A DNA stretch of 64,000 bases from assembly GCA_944323255.1 (NCBI GenBank), contig CALURU010000009.1:1-64000 (forward strand). Reading direction: 5' to 3'. Positions 1-8,713 of this stretch are shown in pieces. Position 1 is the stretch's first letter; each line of letters starts with the position of its first letter. The stretch is from Candidatus Gastranaerophilales bacterium. GTDB taxonomy: Bacteria > Cyanobacteriota > Vampirovibrionia > Gastranaerophilales > Gastranaerophilaceae. The notes below the pieces were generated by a model that was not told the DNA's origin, did no database searches, and saw nothing but the letters and a program-made list of their open reading frames with translations. A program made the translations under genes and the position numbers.

Positions 1-177
1 ACAAGTTCAAAAGGGAGACAGTGAGTTATAAGACAATTTAGGAATTGAATCCAATGTCTCCCGTCCAAAAGGTTAAACTCGGCAAACCGACCGGCAAGGA
101 ACAAGTTCAAAAGGGAGACAGTGAGTTATAAGACAATTTAGGAATTGAATCCAATGTCTCCCGTCCAAAAGGTTAAA
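1..177 (+). repeat. tandem ~100-bp variable-stem repeat, array 1 (two copies)
   Basis: Bases 1-77 recur exactly at 101-177, a period of 100; the 23 bases between (78-100) complete the unit. Within each copy GGGAGACA (13-20) can pair with TGTCTCCC (55-62) across a 34-base loop. The array touches the window edge and may continue upstream. It is followed by a plus-strand terminator, so it probably lies in the 3' part of a plus-strand transcript. Read on the opposite strand it resembles the arrays at 33050, 55108 and 58598. Confidence 0.9.
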
Positions 178-213
178 AAAACAAAACATAAAATTTCAGT
201 ATTACGACTCAGT

Positions 214-249
214 GGCGGCATGATCTCTCGTCAATGCCGTCTTTTTTTT
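214..249 (+). terminator. Rho-independent terminator
   Basis: GGCGGCAT (214-221) pairs with ATGCCGTC (234-241, one G-T pair) and is followed directly by eight T residues. It reads on the plus strand, so it ends a transcript entering from upstream of the window and carrying repeat array 1, not the minus-strand permease gene next to it. Confidence 0.8.
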
Positions 250-272
250 ACTGAAAAATTATAACACAAAAA

Positions 273-1079
273 CTATTCTTTTATAGCTCCGCTCAAAGGA
301 TTATTTATTAAATATTTTTTACCGAAAACAAAAATCAATATAACCGGAATAGAGCAAATGCAAGAACACGCCATCAGCTCTCCCCACATTGTAATTTCTC
401 TAAAAGAGCTTTTAAAAATTGTAAGCCCGACAGCTAAAGTCCGCATGCTTTCTGTATTTGTAACAATCAATGGCCACATAAAACTATTCCATGTTGTTAC
501 AAAAGTGAATATACTCAAAGTTGCAACGGCAGGAAGAGCACAAGGAAGAGCTACTTTATAAAATGTCTGGAAAACATTGCAGCCGTCGAGTTTTGAAGCA
601 TCTTCAAGTTCTTTTGAGAATCCGAGAAAATACTGTCTCATCATAAAAACACCGAAGCCGCCGAAAATTCCCGGAACTATCATCGCCTGATAAGTATTTA
701 TCCAGCCTAATTTACTCATTATAAAAAATAAAGGCACAATATTTACCTGCGGCGGCACCATCATTGTAAGAATTATTATAAAAAATAAAACTTCACGCCC
801 TTTAAAGGCGGTTCTTGCAAACCCGTATCCTGCAAGTGCTGCAATCGCAACCTGTCCGAGAGTAGTAAAAAAAGCGACAATCAGGCTGTTTAAAAAATAC
901 TTCACAACGGGAATTGAATGAAATACATTTTTGTAAGCAAATATAGAAAGATTTATGTTTTTGTAATCCGCAAAAACATTTTCATTTCCGCTCAGCGAGA
1001 TTAGAAACATGAGAAAAAAAGGCAGCGCCATTGAAATTGCGATAAAAATTAAAATAGCATGCAAAAAAAATTTTTTCAT
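273..1079 (-). CDS. carbohydrate ABC transporter permease (MalG/UgpE type)
   Basis: Inner-membrane permease subunit of a sugar-importing ABC transporter. The 268 residues contain about six hydrophobic segments starting at residue 5, and the cytoplasmic EAA-type loop (ELEDASKLDGCNVFQTFYKV) that contacts the ATPase. Length and motif fit the MalG side of the binding-protein-dependent permease family. The partner permease, binding protein and ATPase are not in the window; they would lie elsewhere, since the gene ends beside the left edge and is followed by a plus-strand terminator. The substrate cannot be told from the sequence. Confidence 0.9.
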   Translation of the reverse strand: MKKFFLHAILIFIAISMALPFFLMFLISLSGNENVFADYKNINLSIFAYKNVFHSIPVVKYFLNSLIVAFFTTLGQVAIAALAGYGFARTAFKGREVLFFIIILTMMVPPQVNIVPLFFIMSKLGWINTYQAMIVPGIFGGFGVFMMRQYFLGFSKELEDASKLDGCNVFQTFYKVALPCALPAVATLSIFTFVTTWNSFMWPLIVTNTESMRTLAVGLTIFKSSFREITMWGELMACSCICSIPVILIFVFGKKYLINNPLSGAIKE

Positions 1080-1124
1080 ACTTTTATTTTATTATAAAAC
1101 TAGTTTTATGATTAGATATTTATT

Positions 1125-1922
1125 ATGAAGTCAACAGCTTTAATAAACAAAATACTGGATTCCTCTACACTTGCATCCGGAATGTTCATTGCAAGCGGGA
1201 GTTATAAGACATACAAAGATTATAAAACCGCAAGTCCCGAATACAAAGACCGCTTTCTTGCCAAAGACTGCGTAATATTATCGGGCGCAGCGCTCGGCAT
1301 GTTTGCCCATCAGGCTGCTTCAAATAAAATTGCAGCCTCCAAAAGCTACAACAAAGTTATTAATATGTTGTCTAAGAAAGTTAATGAATCCGGTTTAAAA
1401 AACGGCTTTAAGATTTCACTTCAGTACACAACAGATATCATAAAAGATTTGTCCTCAGGCTTTATTTCAACAGCAGCAGGTATTCTGGGGGCACTGTCTG
1501 CGGATTATCTTCTGTCTAAAACTTCATTTGAACAGCCTAAATTTGTTGAATATGAGATAGAAAAAGATAAATTCTCGCAATATTTAGAAGATAATCTTTC
1601 CAAATTTACGGATGAAAATACCAGAAATATATTATATACAAGCGTTTCCGACCTGCCAAAGATACGTATTTTTGCCTCCGGCATGTTGGGAGCGGATGCA
1701 ATAGAACTTGCAAAAAACAGAGAACTGGATAAGAAATTGCAGCATACAACCGAATACCTTGTAAATGATACGCTCGTTCCATTAATATTCCTCTCAACTT
1801 CCAGCTCTTTGACAAAACATATGAAAGCAAAATACAGAGTTCCGATAATATTTTTATCCTTGTTCAGCGGAATGTTTATCACGCAAAAAATTATGGATAA
1901 AATTGTAAAAAACCAAAATTAA
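1125..1922 (+). CDS. hypothetical protein with hydrophobic segments
   Basis: A 265-residue protein I cannot assign to a known family. It alternates hydrophobic, Ala/Gly-rich stretches (around residues 50-65, 115-130 and 240-255) with Lys-rich polar parts, and has no clear signal peptide. Its style (small-residue helices, Lys-rich loops, C-terminal hydrophobic segment before a short basic tail) resembles the protein at 42023-43030, and the two may be distant relatives. It is divergent from the ABC permease with a 45-base AT-rich gap, and no good ribosome-binding site precedes its ATG. Confidence 0.65.
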   Translation: MKSTALINKILDSSTLASGMFIASGSYKTYKDYKTASPEYKDRFLAKDCVILSGAALGMFAHQAASNKIAASKSYNKVINMLSKKVNESGLKNGFKISLQYTTDIIKDLSSGFISTAAGILGALSADYLLSKTSFEQPKFVEYEIEKDKFSQYLEDNLSKFTDENTRNILYTSVSDLPKIRIFASGMLGADAIELAKNRELDKKLQHTTEYLVNDTLVPLIFLSTSSSLTKHMKAKYRVPIIFLSLFSGMFITQKIMDKIVKNQN

Positions 1923-1995
1923 TGTAAATTTTTATAAAAATCGTATATACTTTTATTGCGCAACTCGCAACATATGCTAAAATCATGTTTAAGAT

Positions 1996-2211
1996 ATGAA
2001 TATGTGCAGTGTAAATACAGTTAATTTTGGCGCAAGACTCCAATTCGACAACAAGTTGGCAGAACAAAAATTGACTTTACCTCAAAAAGGAAGAAAAATC
2101 TGCCGCAGAACTTATACCACTGCACGCCGTATATTCATAGTTCCGGTATTTTTTTCTGCAATATTATCAAAGGTTATAAAGGTAAGGAAAAGTATAAAAC
2201 TACCATCCTAA
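1996..2211 (+). CDS. small basic protein with N-terminal FG motif
   Basis: Seventy-one residues, strongly basic in the middle and C-terminal half (GRKICRRTYTTARR), with a hydrophobic stretch IFIVPVFFSAIL near residues 47-58. The N-terminus carries VNFGARLQ, one of the FG/FK motifs seen on several unrelated proteins in the window. It is immediately followed by the Cys-rich gene at 2236. A -10-like TAAAAT lies at about 1976-1981. Function unknown; a short ORF, so coding status is probable rather than certain. Confidence 0.5.
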   Translation: MNMCSVNTVNFGARLQFDNKLAEQKLTLPQKGRKICRRTYTTARRIFIVPVFFSAILSKVIKVRKSIKLPS

Positions 2212-2235
2212 ATGGAAGAAAGGAAAAAGGGAAAG

Positions 2236-2496
2236 ATGAAAATTAATGCTATTGGTGTAACAACGTTCGGCAGCAAACAACAAATTATTAAAAAAGCTGC
2301 AGCGGGTTTAATGACAGCAGCAGGTGCAGGTTTAGCAGCTGATACGTTTGTAAAAGGTATTTCAAAACCTGATAAATCGGTTGAAAATGAGCTTCTTATC
2401 GGTAATGATGAAGGATGGAATCCTGTGGATTCCTGCTGTGACTGTGCTCTTGGCACACCGGAAGAACAGCGTGAAGATCCTGGCTGTGATTGTTAA
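2236..2496 (+). CDS. small Cys-rich protein with N-terminal FG motif
   Basis: Start chosen at 2236 because AGGAAAAAGGG lies just before it; an in-frame ATG at 2212 has no ribosome-binding site. The 86 residues fall into three parts: an N-terminus with VTTFGSKQ, an Ala/Gly-rich amphipathic stretch (AAAGLMTAAGAGLAAD), and an acidic tail with five cysteines (DSCCDC and PGCDC). The tail suggests metal binding, disulfides or modification. It is followed within a few bases by the acyltransferase-like gene at 2502, so the two are probably co-transcribed. No known family recognised; a modified-peptide precursor is possible but only a guess. Confidence 0.6.
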   Translation: MKINAIGVTTFGSKQQIIKKAAAGLMTAAGAGLAADTFVKGISKPDKSVENELLIGNDEGWNPVDSCCDCALGTPEEQREDPGCDC

Positions 2497-2501
2497 TTAA
2501 A

Positions 2502-3455
2502 ATGATTTTACCGGTTTCTATCACTGAAAATAAGAATTATACGAGAGGGCTGAACTTTAAAAGTTCCGCCCTTTTGCCTAATCAAACACCTGCTTATAAA
2601 AAGCTGGGTGTAGATTCTGCTGATTATATCAAGTATATTTATCAGAGAGTAAAAAAAGTGTGCAAAGAAGTCGTTGAGATTAATATAGAAACCGGCAAGC
2701 TCATGAATATTGTAAAATCTGATGAGCCAAGAATTTTTATTATGAACCATACGAGTAATCAGGTTAAAGATATTAATGCTGCAAAATTTTTTAATACGCT
2801 TTTGTACAGAGAATATCTTTATCAGTCTAAAGGTGCGACATGCCCGAGAAGCAGGATTTTGGCAAATAATGGCGTGCTTGAGAGGACAAAAGACAGGGGC
2901 GAAGAATTAAAATGGATGGGGGCAGTTCCTATAAATGCGGGAATTGGCGAACGGGGTAAAAAAAATGAGAATGCTGTTGTTATTAAAAACCTTACGCAGG
3001 GTTTAATCGACGGGAAAATTAATTTGTTTATTTTTCCGGAAGGTGCGCTTGCCTCGCTGGTATTTCTGCCGCTAAAGTACAAATTCCAGCCGGGAGTTTC
3101 GGCTATAATCAAGCGGGTACTGGAAGAAAGAGAGTATATTAAAGTTATTCCGCTCGGGTTTGCGCATAACAAAAAAGAAAGCGCTATACATATAGGCGAT
3201 GAAATAGTTTTTTCTAAAACAGAGGGACGGTATTACGCCACAAGAGGGAATGCGGATTCTAAATATTTTGATAAAAATTTGTCAGAGTTTTATGGAAACA
3301 ATGACAAAATTGCTATTACTGAAAACGGGAAAGATGTTGATATAAATAAAATAGTTCCGTTTATTTCCGGTATTTTAATGAGAAATATGGAATGCTGCAG
3401 CAAAGAAGCAAAATATGATTTGAAAAACAGCAAAGGAGAGATTTTTAAGTTATGA
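2502..3455 (+). CDS. PlsC-like acyltransferase-related protein (divergent)
   Basis: Likely member of the glycerolphosphate/lysophospholipid acyltransferase superfamily. Visible are an MNHTSNQVKD block, resembling the catalytic His-Asp block but with six residues between His and Asp instead of four, and FIFPEGALA, matching the FPEG substrate-binding block without the usual Thr-Arg. An LNFKSS motif is near the N-terminus. ATG 2502 is preferred to an upstream TTG at 2490; the gene begins just after the Cys-rich gene ends and shares four bases (ATGA) with the next gene, indicating an operon. The acyl acceptor is unknown, and the altered spacing makes activity uncertain. Confidence 0.65.
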   Translation: MILPVSITENKNYTRGLNFKSSALLPNQTPAYKKLGVDSADYIKYIYQRVKKVCKEVVEINIETGKLMNIVKSDEPRIFIMNHTSNQVKDINAAKFFNTLLYREYLYQSKGATCPRSRILANNGVLERTKDRGEELKWMGAVPINAGIGERGKKNENAVVIKNLTQGLIDGKINLFIFPEGALASLVFLPLKYKFQPGVSAIIKRVLEEREYIKVIPLGFAHNKKESAIHIGDEIVFSKTEGRYYATRGNADSKYFDKNLSEFYGNNDKIAITENGKDVDINKIVPFISGILMRNMECCSKEAKYDLKNSKGEIFKL

Positions 3456-4003
3456 AAATCAGCTCCAGATTAATAGCTTTGAAATATAAATGTGCCTATA
3501 ATTCACTTTTATACATAAACAGAAACAATCCTAAAACACGACAATATCAGGAAGAAGGATTAAAACTGCTTGAAGGAAGGGTTGAGAGGCTGCCAGATAA
3601 GATAGCATTCCGCCCGAAATTTATTACACAATCGAGCTGTGTAAAAATTTTTGATAAATTATACCTTTTTATCTCCAAGGCAAACCTTAAAAAACCTGCG
3701 GAAGAAAAATATGATGCATTGTTTCACGAAATCGGTCACTGGCTGCATTTTCCGCAAATGCCTCCGGTAAGCGAGTGTATTGAAATCTGGAAAGGTGCAG
3801 ATATTGCCAAAATAGAAAAAGAAGTTTCAACACGTGCAATTGCAAAAAACGACGGCAGAGAATTCATTGCAGAAGTTTTTAAGGGGCTTGCAAAAGGTAA
3901 AAAGTTTGATGATTATATCATGAATTTGTACCGTTCTTTAAAAGGACCTAAGATTAAACCGGCGGGAAATGCTTATTCTTCACCAAAAGGAGTCAGTTTG
4001 TAG
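3452..4003 (+). CDS. putative zinc metallopeptidase (HExxH protein)
   Basis: A 183-residue protein with HEIGHWLH, the zinc-binding HExxH core of gluzincin-type peptidases, near residues 91-98. GREFIAEVF about 45 residues later offers a plausible third ligand Glu. There is no signal peptide, so it is probably cytoplasmic or released by other means. It overlaps the acyltransferase-like gene by four bases and overlaps the 3' end of the convergent response regulator by 31 bases. Substrate unknown; proteolysis of a neighbouring small protein is conceivable but not shown. Confidence 0.7.
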   Translation: MKISSRLIALKYKCAYNSLLYINRNNPKTRQYQEEGLKLLEGRVERLPDKIAFRPKFITQSSCVKIFDKLYLFISKANLKKPAEEKYDALFHEIGHWLHFPQMPPVSECIEIWKGADIAKIEKEVSTRAIAKNDGREFIAEVFKGLAKGKKFDDYIMNLYRSLKGPKIKPAGNAYSSPKGVSL

Positions 4004-4683
4004 CCGACATTGGTTACGGTATGCAAATATTTTGGTTTTTTAGAATCCGGTTCAATTTTGTTTCTCAAAGCTCCAACGTGAACCCTTAGCATTCTGACAT
4101 CCTCGTCGCTGCTGTAGCCCCAGACTTCTTCAAGAAGAGTTGCAAGAGTGACCGGCTTATTAAAATGCTGCATTAAGCAGTACAAAATCTCAAACTCTGT
4201 AGGTGTAAGTTTCATCTTTTTATTCAGAATAACCGCTTCTAAAGTATCCGGCAGTATTTCAATTTCTCCGGCTTCAAGAATTTCGTTGGACATTATATTT
4301 TCTTCCTGCGGCTGGTTGCGCCTTAAAAGAACACGTATTCTTAAAAGTACTTCCTGAATATCAAACGGTTTTACGAGATAATCATCGGCTCCGCTGTCAA
4401 ATCCGCTTGTTTTGTCGCCAATTGTACCCTTTGCAGTAAGCATTAAAATTGGAACGTTTATCTTTGCCTGACGAATATTTTTGCAGACGTCAAACCCGTT
4501 CATTTTTGGCATCATAACATCAAGCAGAATAATATCATATTTGTTATTAAGCGCCTTGTTAAGTCCTTCCATTCCATCAGTTGCAATATCAACAAAATAA
4601 CCGCTTGAAGATATGTCAAACTCCAGCAAATCACGGATTTCCGGATCATCATCAACTATTAATATTCTTTTTTTCTCAACCAT
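3973..4683 (-). CDS. OmpR-family response regulator (RpaA/RpaB-like)
   Basis: Two-component response regulator that binds DNA when phosphorylated. The receiver domain (residues 5-118) has the acidic pair at 11-13, phospho-acceptor Asp55 in IILLDVMMPK, the switch Thr in MLTAKG and the Lys of LVKPFD. The winged-helix output domain (about 140-235) has KLTPTEFEILYCLMQ and RVHVGALRNKIE. Its pattern resembles cyanobacterial RpaA/RpaB-type regulators, an inference from similarity only. No kinase is adjacent; the hybrid-free sensor kinase at 12498 is a candidate partner. Upstream, AGGGTTT precedes the ATG. Confidence 0.92.
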   Translation of the reverse strand: MVEKKRILIVDDDPEIRDLLEFDISSSGYFVDIATDGMEGLNKALNNKYDIILLDVMMPKMNGFDVCKNIRQAKINVPILMLTAKGTIGDKTSGFDSGADDYLVKPFDIQEVLLRIRVLLRRNQPQEENIMSNEILEAGEIEILPDTLEAVILNKKMKLTPTEFEILYCLMQHFNKPVTLATLLEEVWGYSSDEDVRMLRVHVGALRNKIEPDSKKPKYLHTVTNVGYKLTPFGEE

Positions 4684-4773
4684 TGTTTCAAACCCTATTT
4701 ATCAGATAACACTGGCATAATATTTGTCTACGTTAATTTTATCATGATTTATACGAAACTGCCAGAGTTCTAT

Positions 4774-5391
4774 TTATGCCTTTTTAAATACGGGTGGCGG
4801 CTGAATATACAATGGCTTCAAGCTTCGCCAATCAGAAGGTTCTTTTTCTAAAGCAAGTTTCGATAGAATTTCACCTAACGGATACTCTCCGCCCTCGTAT
4901 GAAACTGCGGAAACAGCATTTTGGCTTACACGTTCAAGCAAACTGTTGTCCGTAATAACATTTCTTCCCTTAATCATCTCATCAACTTCTTCCAGCTCAA
5001 CAGCGCCCAAGATTTTACCATCATAAACGTAAGCTTTATTTTTTCTTGCATCAAGAACAACCATGTCATCCCTGCCGAGAATTTTTGACAAAATTTCAAG
5101 AGAACTTACTCCGACAGTTTTTATATCAAGCTGCTGTGCAAAAACCCTTGCAACTGTTGTACAGGCTCTTATCCCCGTAAAACTCCCCGGTCCGATATCA
5201 GTTGCAATCAAGTTTATATCCTGCGGAGTTAAATCCGCCTCTTTCAAAACCTCTGTAATTGTTGAGATTAAATAAGCAGAATGATAATTTTTGCCATCAG
5301 ACAAAATCGTTTTGCTTTTCAATACTTTTTCGTTTTCGCTTAATATAATATACGTTTTATCAAGACAGGTGTCAAATCCCAGTATTTTCAA
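4774..5391 (-). CDS. tsaB: tRNA N6-threonylcarbamoyladenosine (t6A37) synthesis protein TsaB
   Basis: TsaB partners TsaD and TsaE in transferring threonylcarbamoyl to A37 of ANN-decoding tRNAs. The ASKHA-fold N-terminus (MKILGFDTCLDKTYI) and the signature DIGPGSFTGIR near residue 66 are clear; 205 residues is normal. It overlaps tsaE by four bases, and tsaE itself overlaps the GGDEF gene, so the three are one minus-strand transcription unit. Confidence 0.95.
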   Translation of the reverse strand: MKILGFDTCLDKTYIILSENEKVLKSKTILSDGKNYHSAYLISTITEVLKEADLTPQDINLIATDIGPGSFTGIRACTTVARVFAQQLDIKTVGVSSLEILSKILGRDDMVVLDARKNKAYVYDGKILGAVELEEVDEMIKGRNVITDNSLLERVSQNAVSAVSYEGGEYPLGEILSKLALEKEPSDWRSLKPLYIQPPPVFKKA

Positions 5392-5855
5392 TTCTTTAAT
5401 CCTTCTATTACCTTTTTATATTTTTCGCCTACAACTTCAAATTCATAAATCCTACTATCGTCTGTATCATCATATTTAACATTCATTTCAATTCTTTCAA
5501 ACGGCAGTTCACCCTCAGAAAATTCTGCCCACTCAACAAATGTAATCTTTTTCCCCTCGCTGTATTCCCTAAGTTCATCCGTAATAGTTTTGATTCCAAC
5601 ATTTTCTAACCTGTACAAATCAAAGTGATACACGGGAATTGAGGCACTATGATATTCATTAAGTATTACAAAACTCGGACTTGTAACTTTTTCTTTAATT
5701 CCGAGAGCCTCTGCAGCAAGTTTTACAAACGCTGTTTTGCCCGCTCCTATTTCACCAAATAAGTTTACAAAACAGCCTTCATCTTTGACGAGGTTTGCAA
5801 ACTTGTACGCAAGAGCTTTTGTATCTTCTAAACTTACACATTTTTGCCTATACAT
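5388..5855 (-). CDS. tsaE: t6A37 synthesis ATPase TsaE
   Basis: P-loop ATPase that drives turnover of the TsaBD complex. The Walker A GEIGAGKTAFVK near residues 35-46, SPSFVILNEY and the Walker-B-like VYHFDLYRL and FVEWAE segments are those of the family; 155 residues is typical. The start codon lies 22 bases inside the end of the upstream diguanylate cyclase gene, so translation is probably coupled to it. Confidence 0.95.
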   Translation of the reverse strand: MYRQKCVSLEDTKALAYKFANLVKDEGCFVNLFGEIGAGKTAFVKLAAEALGIKEKVTSPSFVILNEYHSASIPVYHFDLYRLENVGIKTITDELREYSEGKKITFVEWAEFSEGELPFERIEMNVKYDDTDDSRIYEFEVVGEKYKKVIEGLKN

Positions 5856-7219
5856 ACCCTATTCCTTCCGCCCTCTTTTGCTTCATACAATGCCTTATCC
5901 GCACGCGCGAACAATTCTTCTCCGGTCTCTTCCTGCGTAAACTCGGCAAGCCCCATACTTATTGTTACATTGATAGTTAAATCATCAAGCTGAACCGTAG
6001 TTTCCTCAACCGCTTTTCTTAAACGCTCGCCGACAATCTTTGCCTCGTCAATATGAGTATATGGCAAAAGCACTGCAAATTCTTCACCGCCATATCTTGC
6101 AGGAATATCAGATTCACGAAGCTGCGCTTTTATTACAGAAGCAACAGTACGCAAAACCTCATCCCCGCTTGCATGCCCGTAAGTATCATTAACTTTTTTG
6201 AAAAAGTCAATATCAATCATCATGGCGCAAAGAGGGTTATTTTGACGCTTTGTAATCGCAATCTCCTGCTTGAGCCGTGTCTCAAACTGACGCCTGTTAT
6301 TGAGATTTGTAAGCGCATCTAAAGTAGCATACTGAAGAACTTTCGAATACGTATTTGCCCTGTTTATTGTAATTGCCGACTGTCTTGTAAGCTGCTCCAG
6401 ATAACTTATATCACGCTTTGATAATTTATCCAGCGTACTTCTTGCAACAATACAACCTGTAATCTCACCTTCGGAAGTTAAAGGAAAAGCTCCGATTTTA
6501 TCGTTATTTGTCAAAATATATTCAGTTTCAGGCGTTAATTCTCTTAAAACCTCATAAATTCTCTCATCCTTGCAAGCTTTAGGCCAAACAAGTTTGAATT
6601 CGCCGTCCTGTTTTAAGAAAACATAAATCAAATGATCGGAAATAAATCTGTCCAGCATTTCTCCGATAAGCGGTACAATATAATTTAACTCATATTGAGT
6701 TTCAATGATCTTTGCAATATTTTTCATTGAATCATGAAAATCAACATTAATTTTTGACTGTTCATTAAGTACGATATTTTGAAGTTTTAAAGAAATTTGA
6801 GAGGATAAAATTTTCATCAAAGCCAAAAATTCCATATTAACAGTCGTTCCGTCCTCAAATTCCATCTCTATAAGTCCGAAATCCTGTCCGTCTTTTGTTG
6901 TCGGAATAAAAAGTGATTGAAGCTTAAAACTTATATCCCCTACGTATGCAGGCATTTTGTAAGCCTTGGAATTTATAATAAAATCTTCACCCTTTATATT
7001 TTCAAAAGCTTGATAAGCGTTAGAATCATCAGAAATAATATTCCAATTTTCTGCACAATTTCTTATTGTATTTGTAACACTATCAAAAACATAAATATAC
7101 AAATTTTTAACCGGAGCTGTTTCCTGCAAAATATGTTTTACGCCATCCGCAAGCTCCGTTGCATCTATTTGTTTTGCAAGTAAATTTGAAATTTTCATCA
7201 AAAACTGAATGCTGTCCAT
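5834..7219 (-). CDS. GAF-like sensor and GGDEF diguanylate cyclase
   Basis: Predicted to make cyclic di-GMP from two GTP. The N-terminal ~290 residues have no membrane segment and look like one or two GAF-type sensor regions. The C-terminal GGDEF domain begins near LDALTNLNNRRQFETRL, and its active-site loop is RYGGEEF near residue 376, the catalytically competent GGEEF form. MMIDIDFFKKVNDTYGH and the C-terminal ISMGLAEF and ADKALYEAKEGGRN also fit. No RxxD inhibitory site was seen just before the GGEEF. With flagellar genes in the same genome, motility control is a reasonable guess. Confidence 0.93.
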   Translation of the reverse strand: MDSIQFLMKISNLLAKQIDATELADGVKHILQETAPVKNLYIYVFDSVTNTIRNCAENWNIISDDSNAYQAFENIKGEDFIINSKAYKMPAYVGDISFKLQSLFIPTTKDGQDFGLIEMEFEDGTTVNMEFLALMKILSSQISLKLQNIVLNEQSKINVDFHDSMKNIAKIIETQYELNYIVPLIGEMLDRFISDHLIYVFLKQDGEFKLVWPKACKDERIYEVLRELTPETEYILTNNDKIGAFPLTSEGEITGCIVARSTLDKLSKRDISYLEQLTRQSAITINRANTYSKVLQYATLDALTNLNNRRQFETRLKQEIAITKRQNNPLCAMMIDIDFFKKVNDTYGHASGDEVLRTVASVIKAQLRESDIPARYGGEEFAVLLPYTHIDEAKIVGERLRKAVEETTVQLDDLTINVTISMGLAEFTQEETGEELFARADKALYEAKEGGRNRVCIGKNV

Positions 7220-7259
7220 TTTTATTTTGACCTATCTTGTAACATAAACAAGCTTAACA

Positions 7260-7440
7260 CAATTCTGCAAAAACTACCAGAAGCGCCGGGAGGGGTACGC
7301 CAAATGTGCCACGTCATTCTGAGTCCAACATTTATTTAGGGACGAAGAATCTCTTTAACTTCAGTTGAAAAGTTGAAGAGTTGAAAGGTTGAAAAGTAGT
7401 TTTTGTCGGCTTAGTAAAGCCGACCTACAAATCTACAAAT
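7260..7440. repeat. intergenic cluster of dispersed repeats
   Basis: The 260-base gap upstream of the GGDEF gene holds three repeat types: a GTCATTCTGAG...GAAGAATCTC element (about 7312-7354), four imperfect AGTTGAAA octamers (about 7363-7396), and the hairpin GTCGGCTTAGTAAAGCCGAC (7406-7425), a member of the GTAGGTCGGCTTT family also found near bioA and fliI. No gene is evident. Confidence 0.75.
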
Positions 7441-7482
7441 CTTAGTCACCTAGTCACTATAACTACCCTTCACCTCAACTAC

Positions 7483-8538
7483 CTACTCTTCATTAAAAAA
7501 TTCAAACCCTGCACAGGTCTTAAAATTTTTCAAAATAGCTTTGTCCAGCTCTTCATCAGGAACAATACGCCCGTTTACATAGGTGTAGCCGATATTTCCA
7601 AGAGGCTCATCAGTTAATTTCTGCGCATAGTATTCGTCGCTTGTTATAAATTTTCTTGTAGCATCATTTAATAAATTAAAAATATATGTTGATTCAAGCG
7701 GTGAAGAATCAGGTTCTTCCAGTATAAGCATAGCAGCTTTATGCAGTTCGTTTATAGAATCTCTATGGCGGTTCAACTGTCTTAAAAGTACAGCAAGATT
7801 ATAATGCGCTTCAAACTTCATCGGCTCAAGTTGAATTGCCTCACAGTACTCCAGCCCTGCTTCCCTAAATTCGCCCCGCAGGTGGTGTGCAACTGCTTTA
7901 TTGTAATGAACATCATAATTCTTTTTGATGAATTTCAACGCTTTTTTATAAGCCTCAATTGCTTCGCCAAGATACTTGTAAACCAGGTATCTTTTATCAA
8001 GCGGAAGATACATGGCTTTTTGTTTGTAAGCTACACCTTTGTTATAATAAGCAAGCCCCCTGTTTGTTTTAACACTCTTTACATTACTGTAAACAAACGG
8101 TATCCATAATTTAAACAGTCTTAACTGTGCAACATAATCAAACTGGTCAATAGCCTCATCAAAGAACCCGAGATCTTCTGAATAAACTATTCCGAGGTTC
8201 ATTCTTGCAAGTACAAACTTAGGATTATGTTTGATTGCATTCTCATACGCATCAACAGCAGAGAAATAATCCTCATAAACTGCATAAATATTTCCCAGAT
8301 TGAACCACGCTTCATAATGTTCAGGATATAAATCAAGCCCCTTATGATAATATTCCAGCGTTTTAGCCATATTATCCTGTGAATACGCCTGATCACCTTT
8401 ATAAATATAATACACACCCTTTGCTTTCATAAATTGTTTTTCTATCCAGCCCCAGAAAAAGAAAGCCAAAAGCGCAAGGATGCAAATAAAAATAATCAGC
8501 GTAACTTTCGAAAATAATTTGCGTAAAAAACGTTTCAT
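7483..8538 (-). CDS. membrane-anchored TPR protein
   Basis: A single N-terminal membrane segment (VTLIIFICILALLAFFFWGW, about residues 12-31) is followed by at least five tetratricopeptide repeats; for example GDQAYSQDNMAKTLEYYHKG and YEAWFNLGNIYAVYEDYFSA are typical. Such proteins are scaffolds for complexes at the inner face of an envelope. ATG 8538 is preferred to GTG 8547: TATAAT ends at about 8548, and no ribosome-binding site is visible. The specific partner is unknown. Confidence 0.8.
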   Translation of the reverse strand: MKRFLRKLFSKVTLIIFICILALLAFFFWGWIEKQFMKAKGVYYIYKGDQAYSQDNMAKTLEYYHKGLDLYPEHYEAWFNLGNIYAVYEDYFSAVDAYENAIKHNPKFVLARMNLGIVYSEDLGFFDEAIDQFDYVAQLRLFKLWIPFVYSNVKSVKTNRGLAYYNKGVAYKQKAMYLPLDKRYLVYKYLGEAIEAYKKALKFIKKNYDVHYNKAVAHHLRGEFREAGLEYCEAIQLEPMKFEAHYNLAVLLRQLNRHRDSINELHKAAMLILEEPDSSPLESTYIFNLLNDATRKFITSDEYYAQKLTDEPLGNIGYTYVNGRIVPDEELDKAILKNFKTCAGFEFFNEE

Positions 8539-8713
8539 ACCCCACACATTATACCATAAAACTTATTTCAAAACAGAATAAATTAAATAACTATTACTAT
8601 TAACAAAATGTAACAATTTCTTTACGAACTAGCAAATAATACTTTTAGGGGTTATATTATGCTATGAGGGTATTATAATGTGGAAGATATACCCTTAACA
8701 TGAGGTCTATGAA

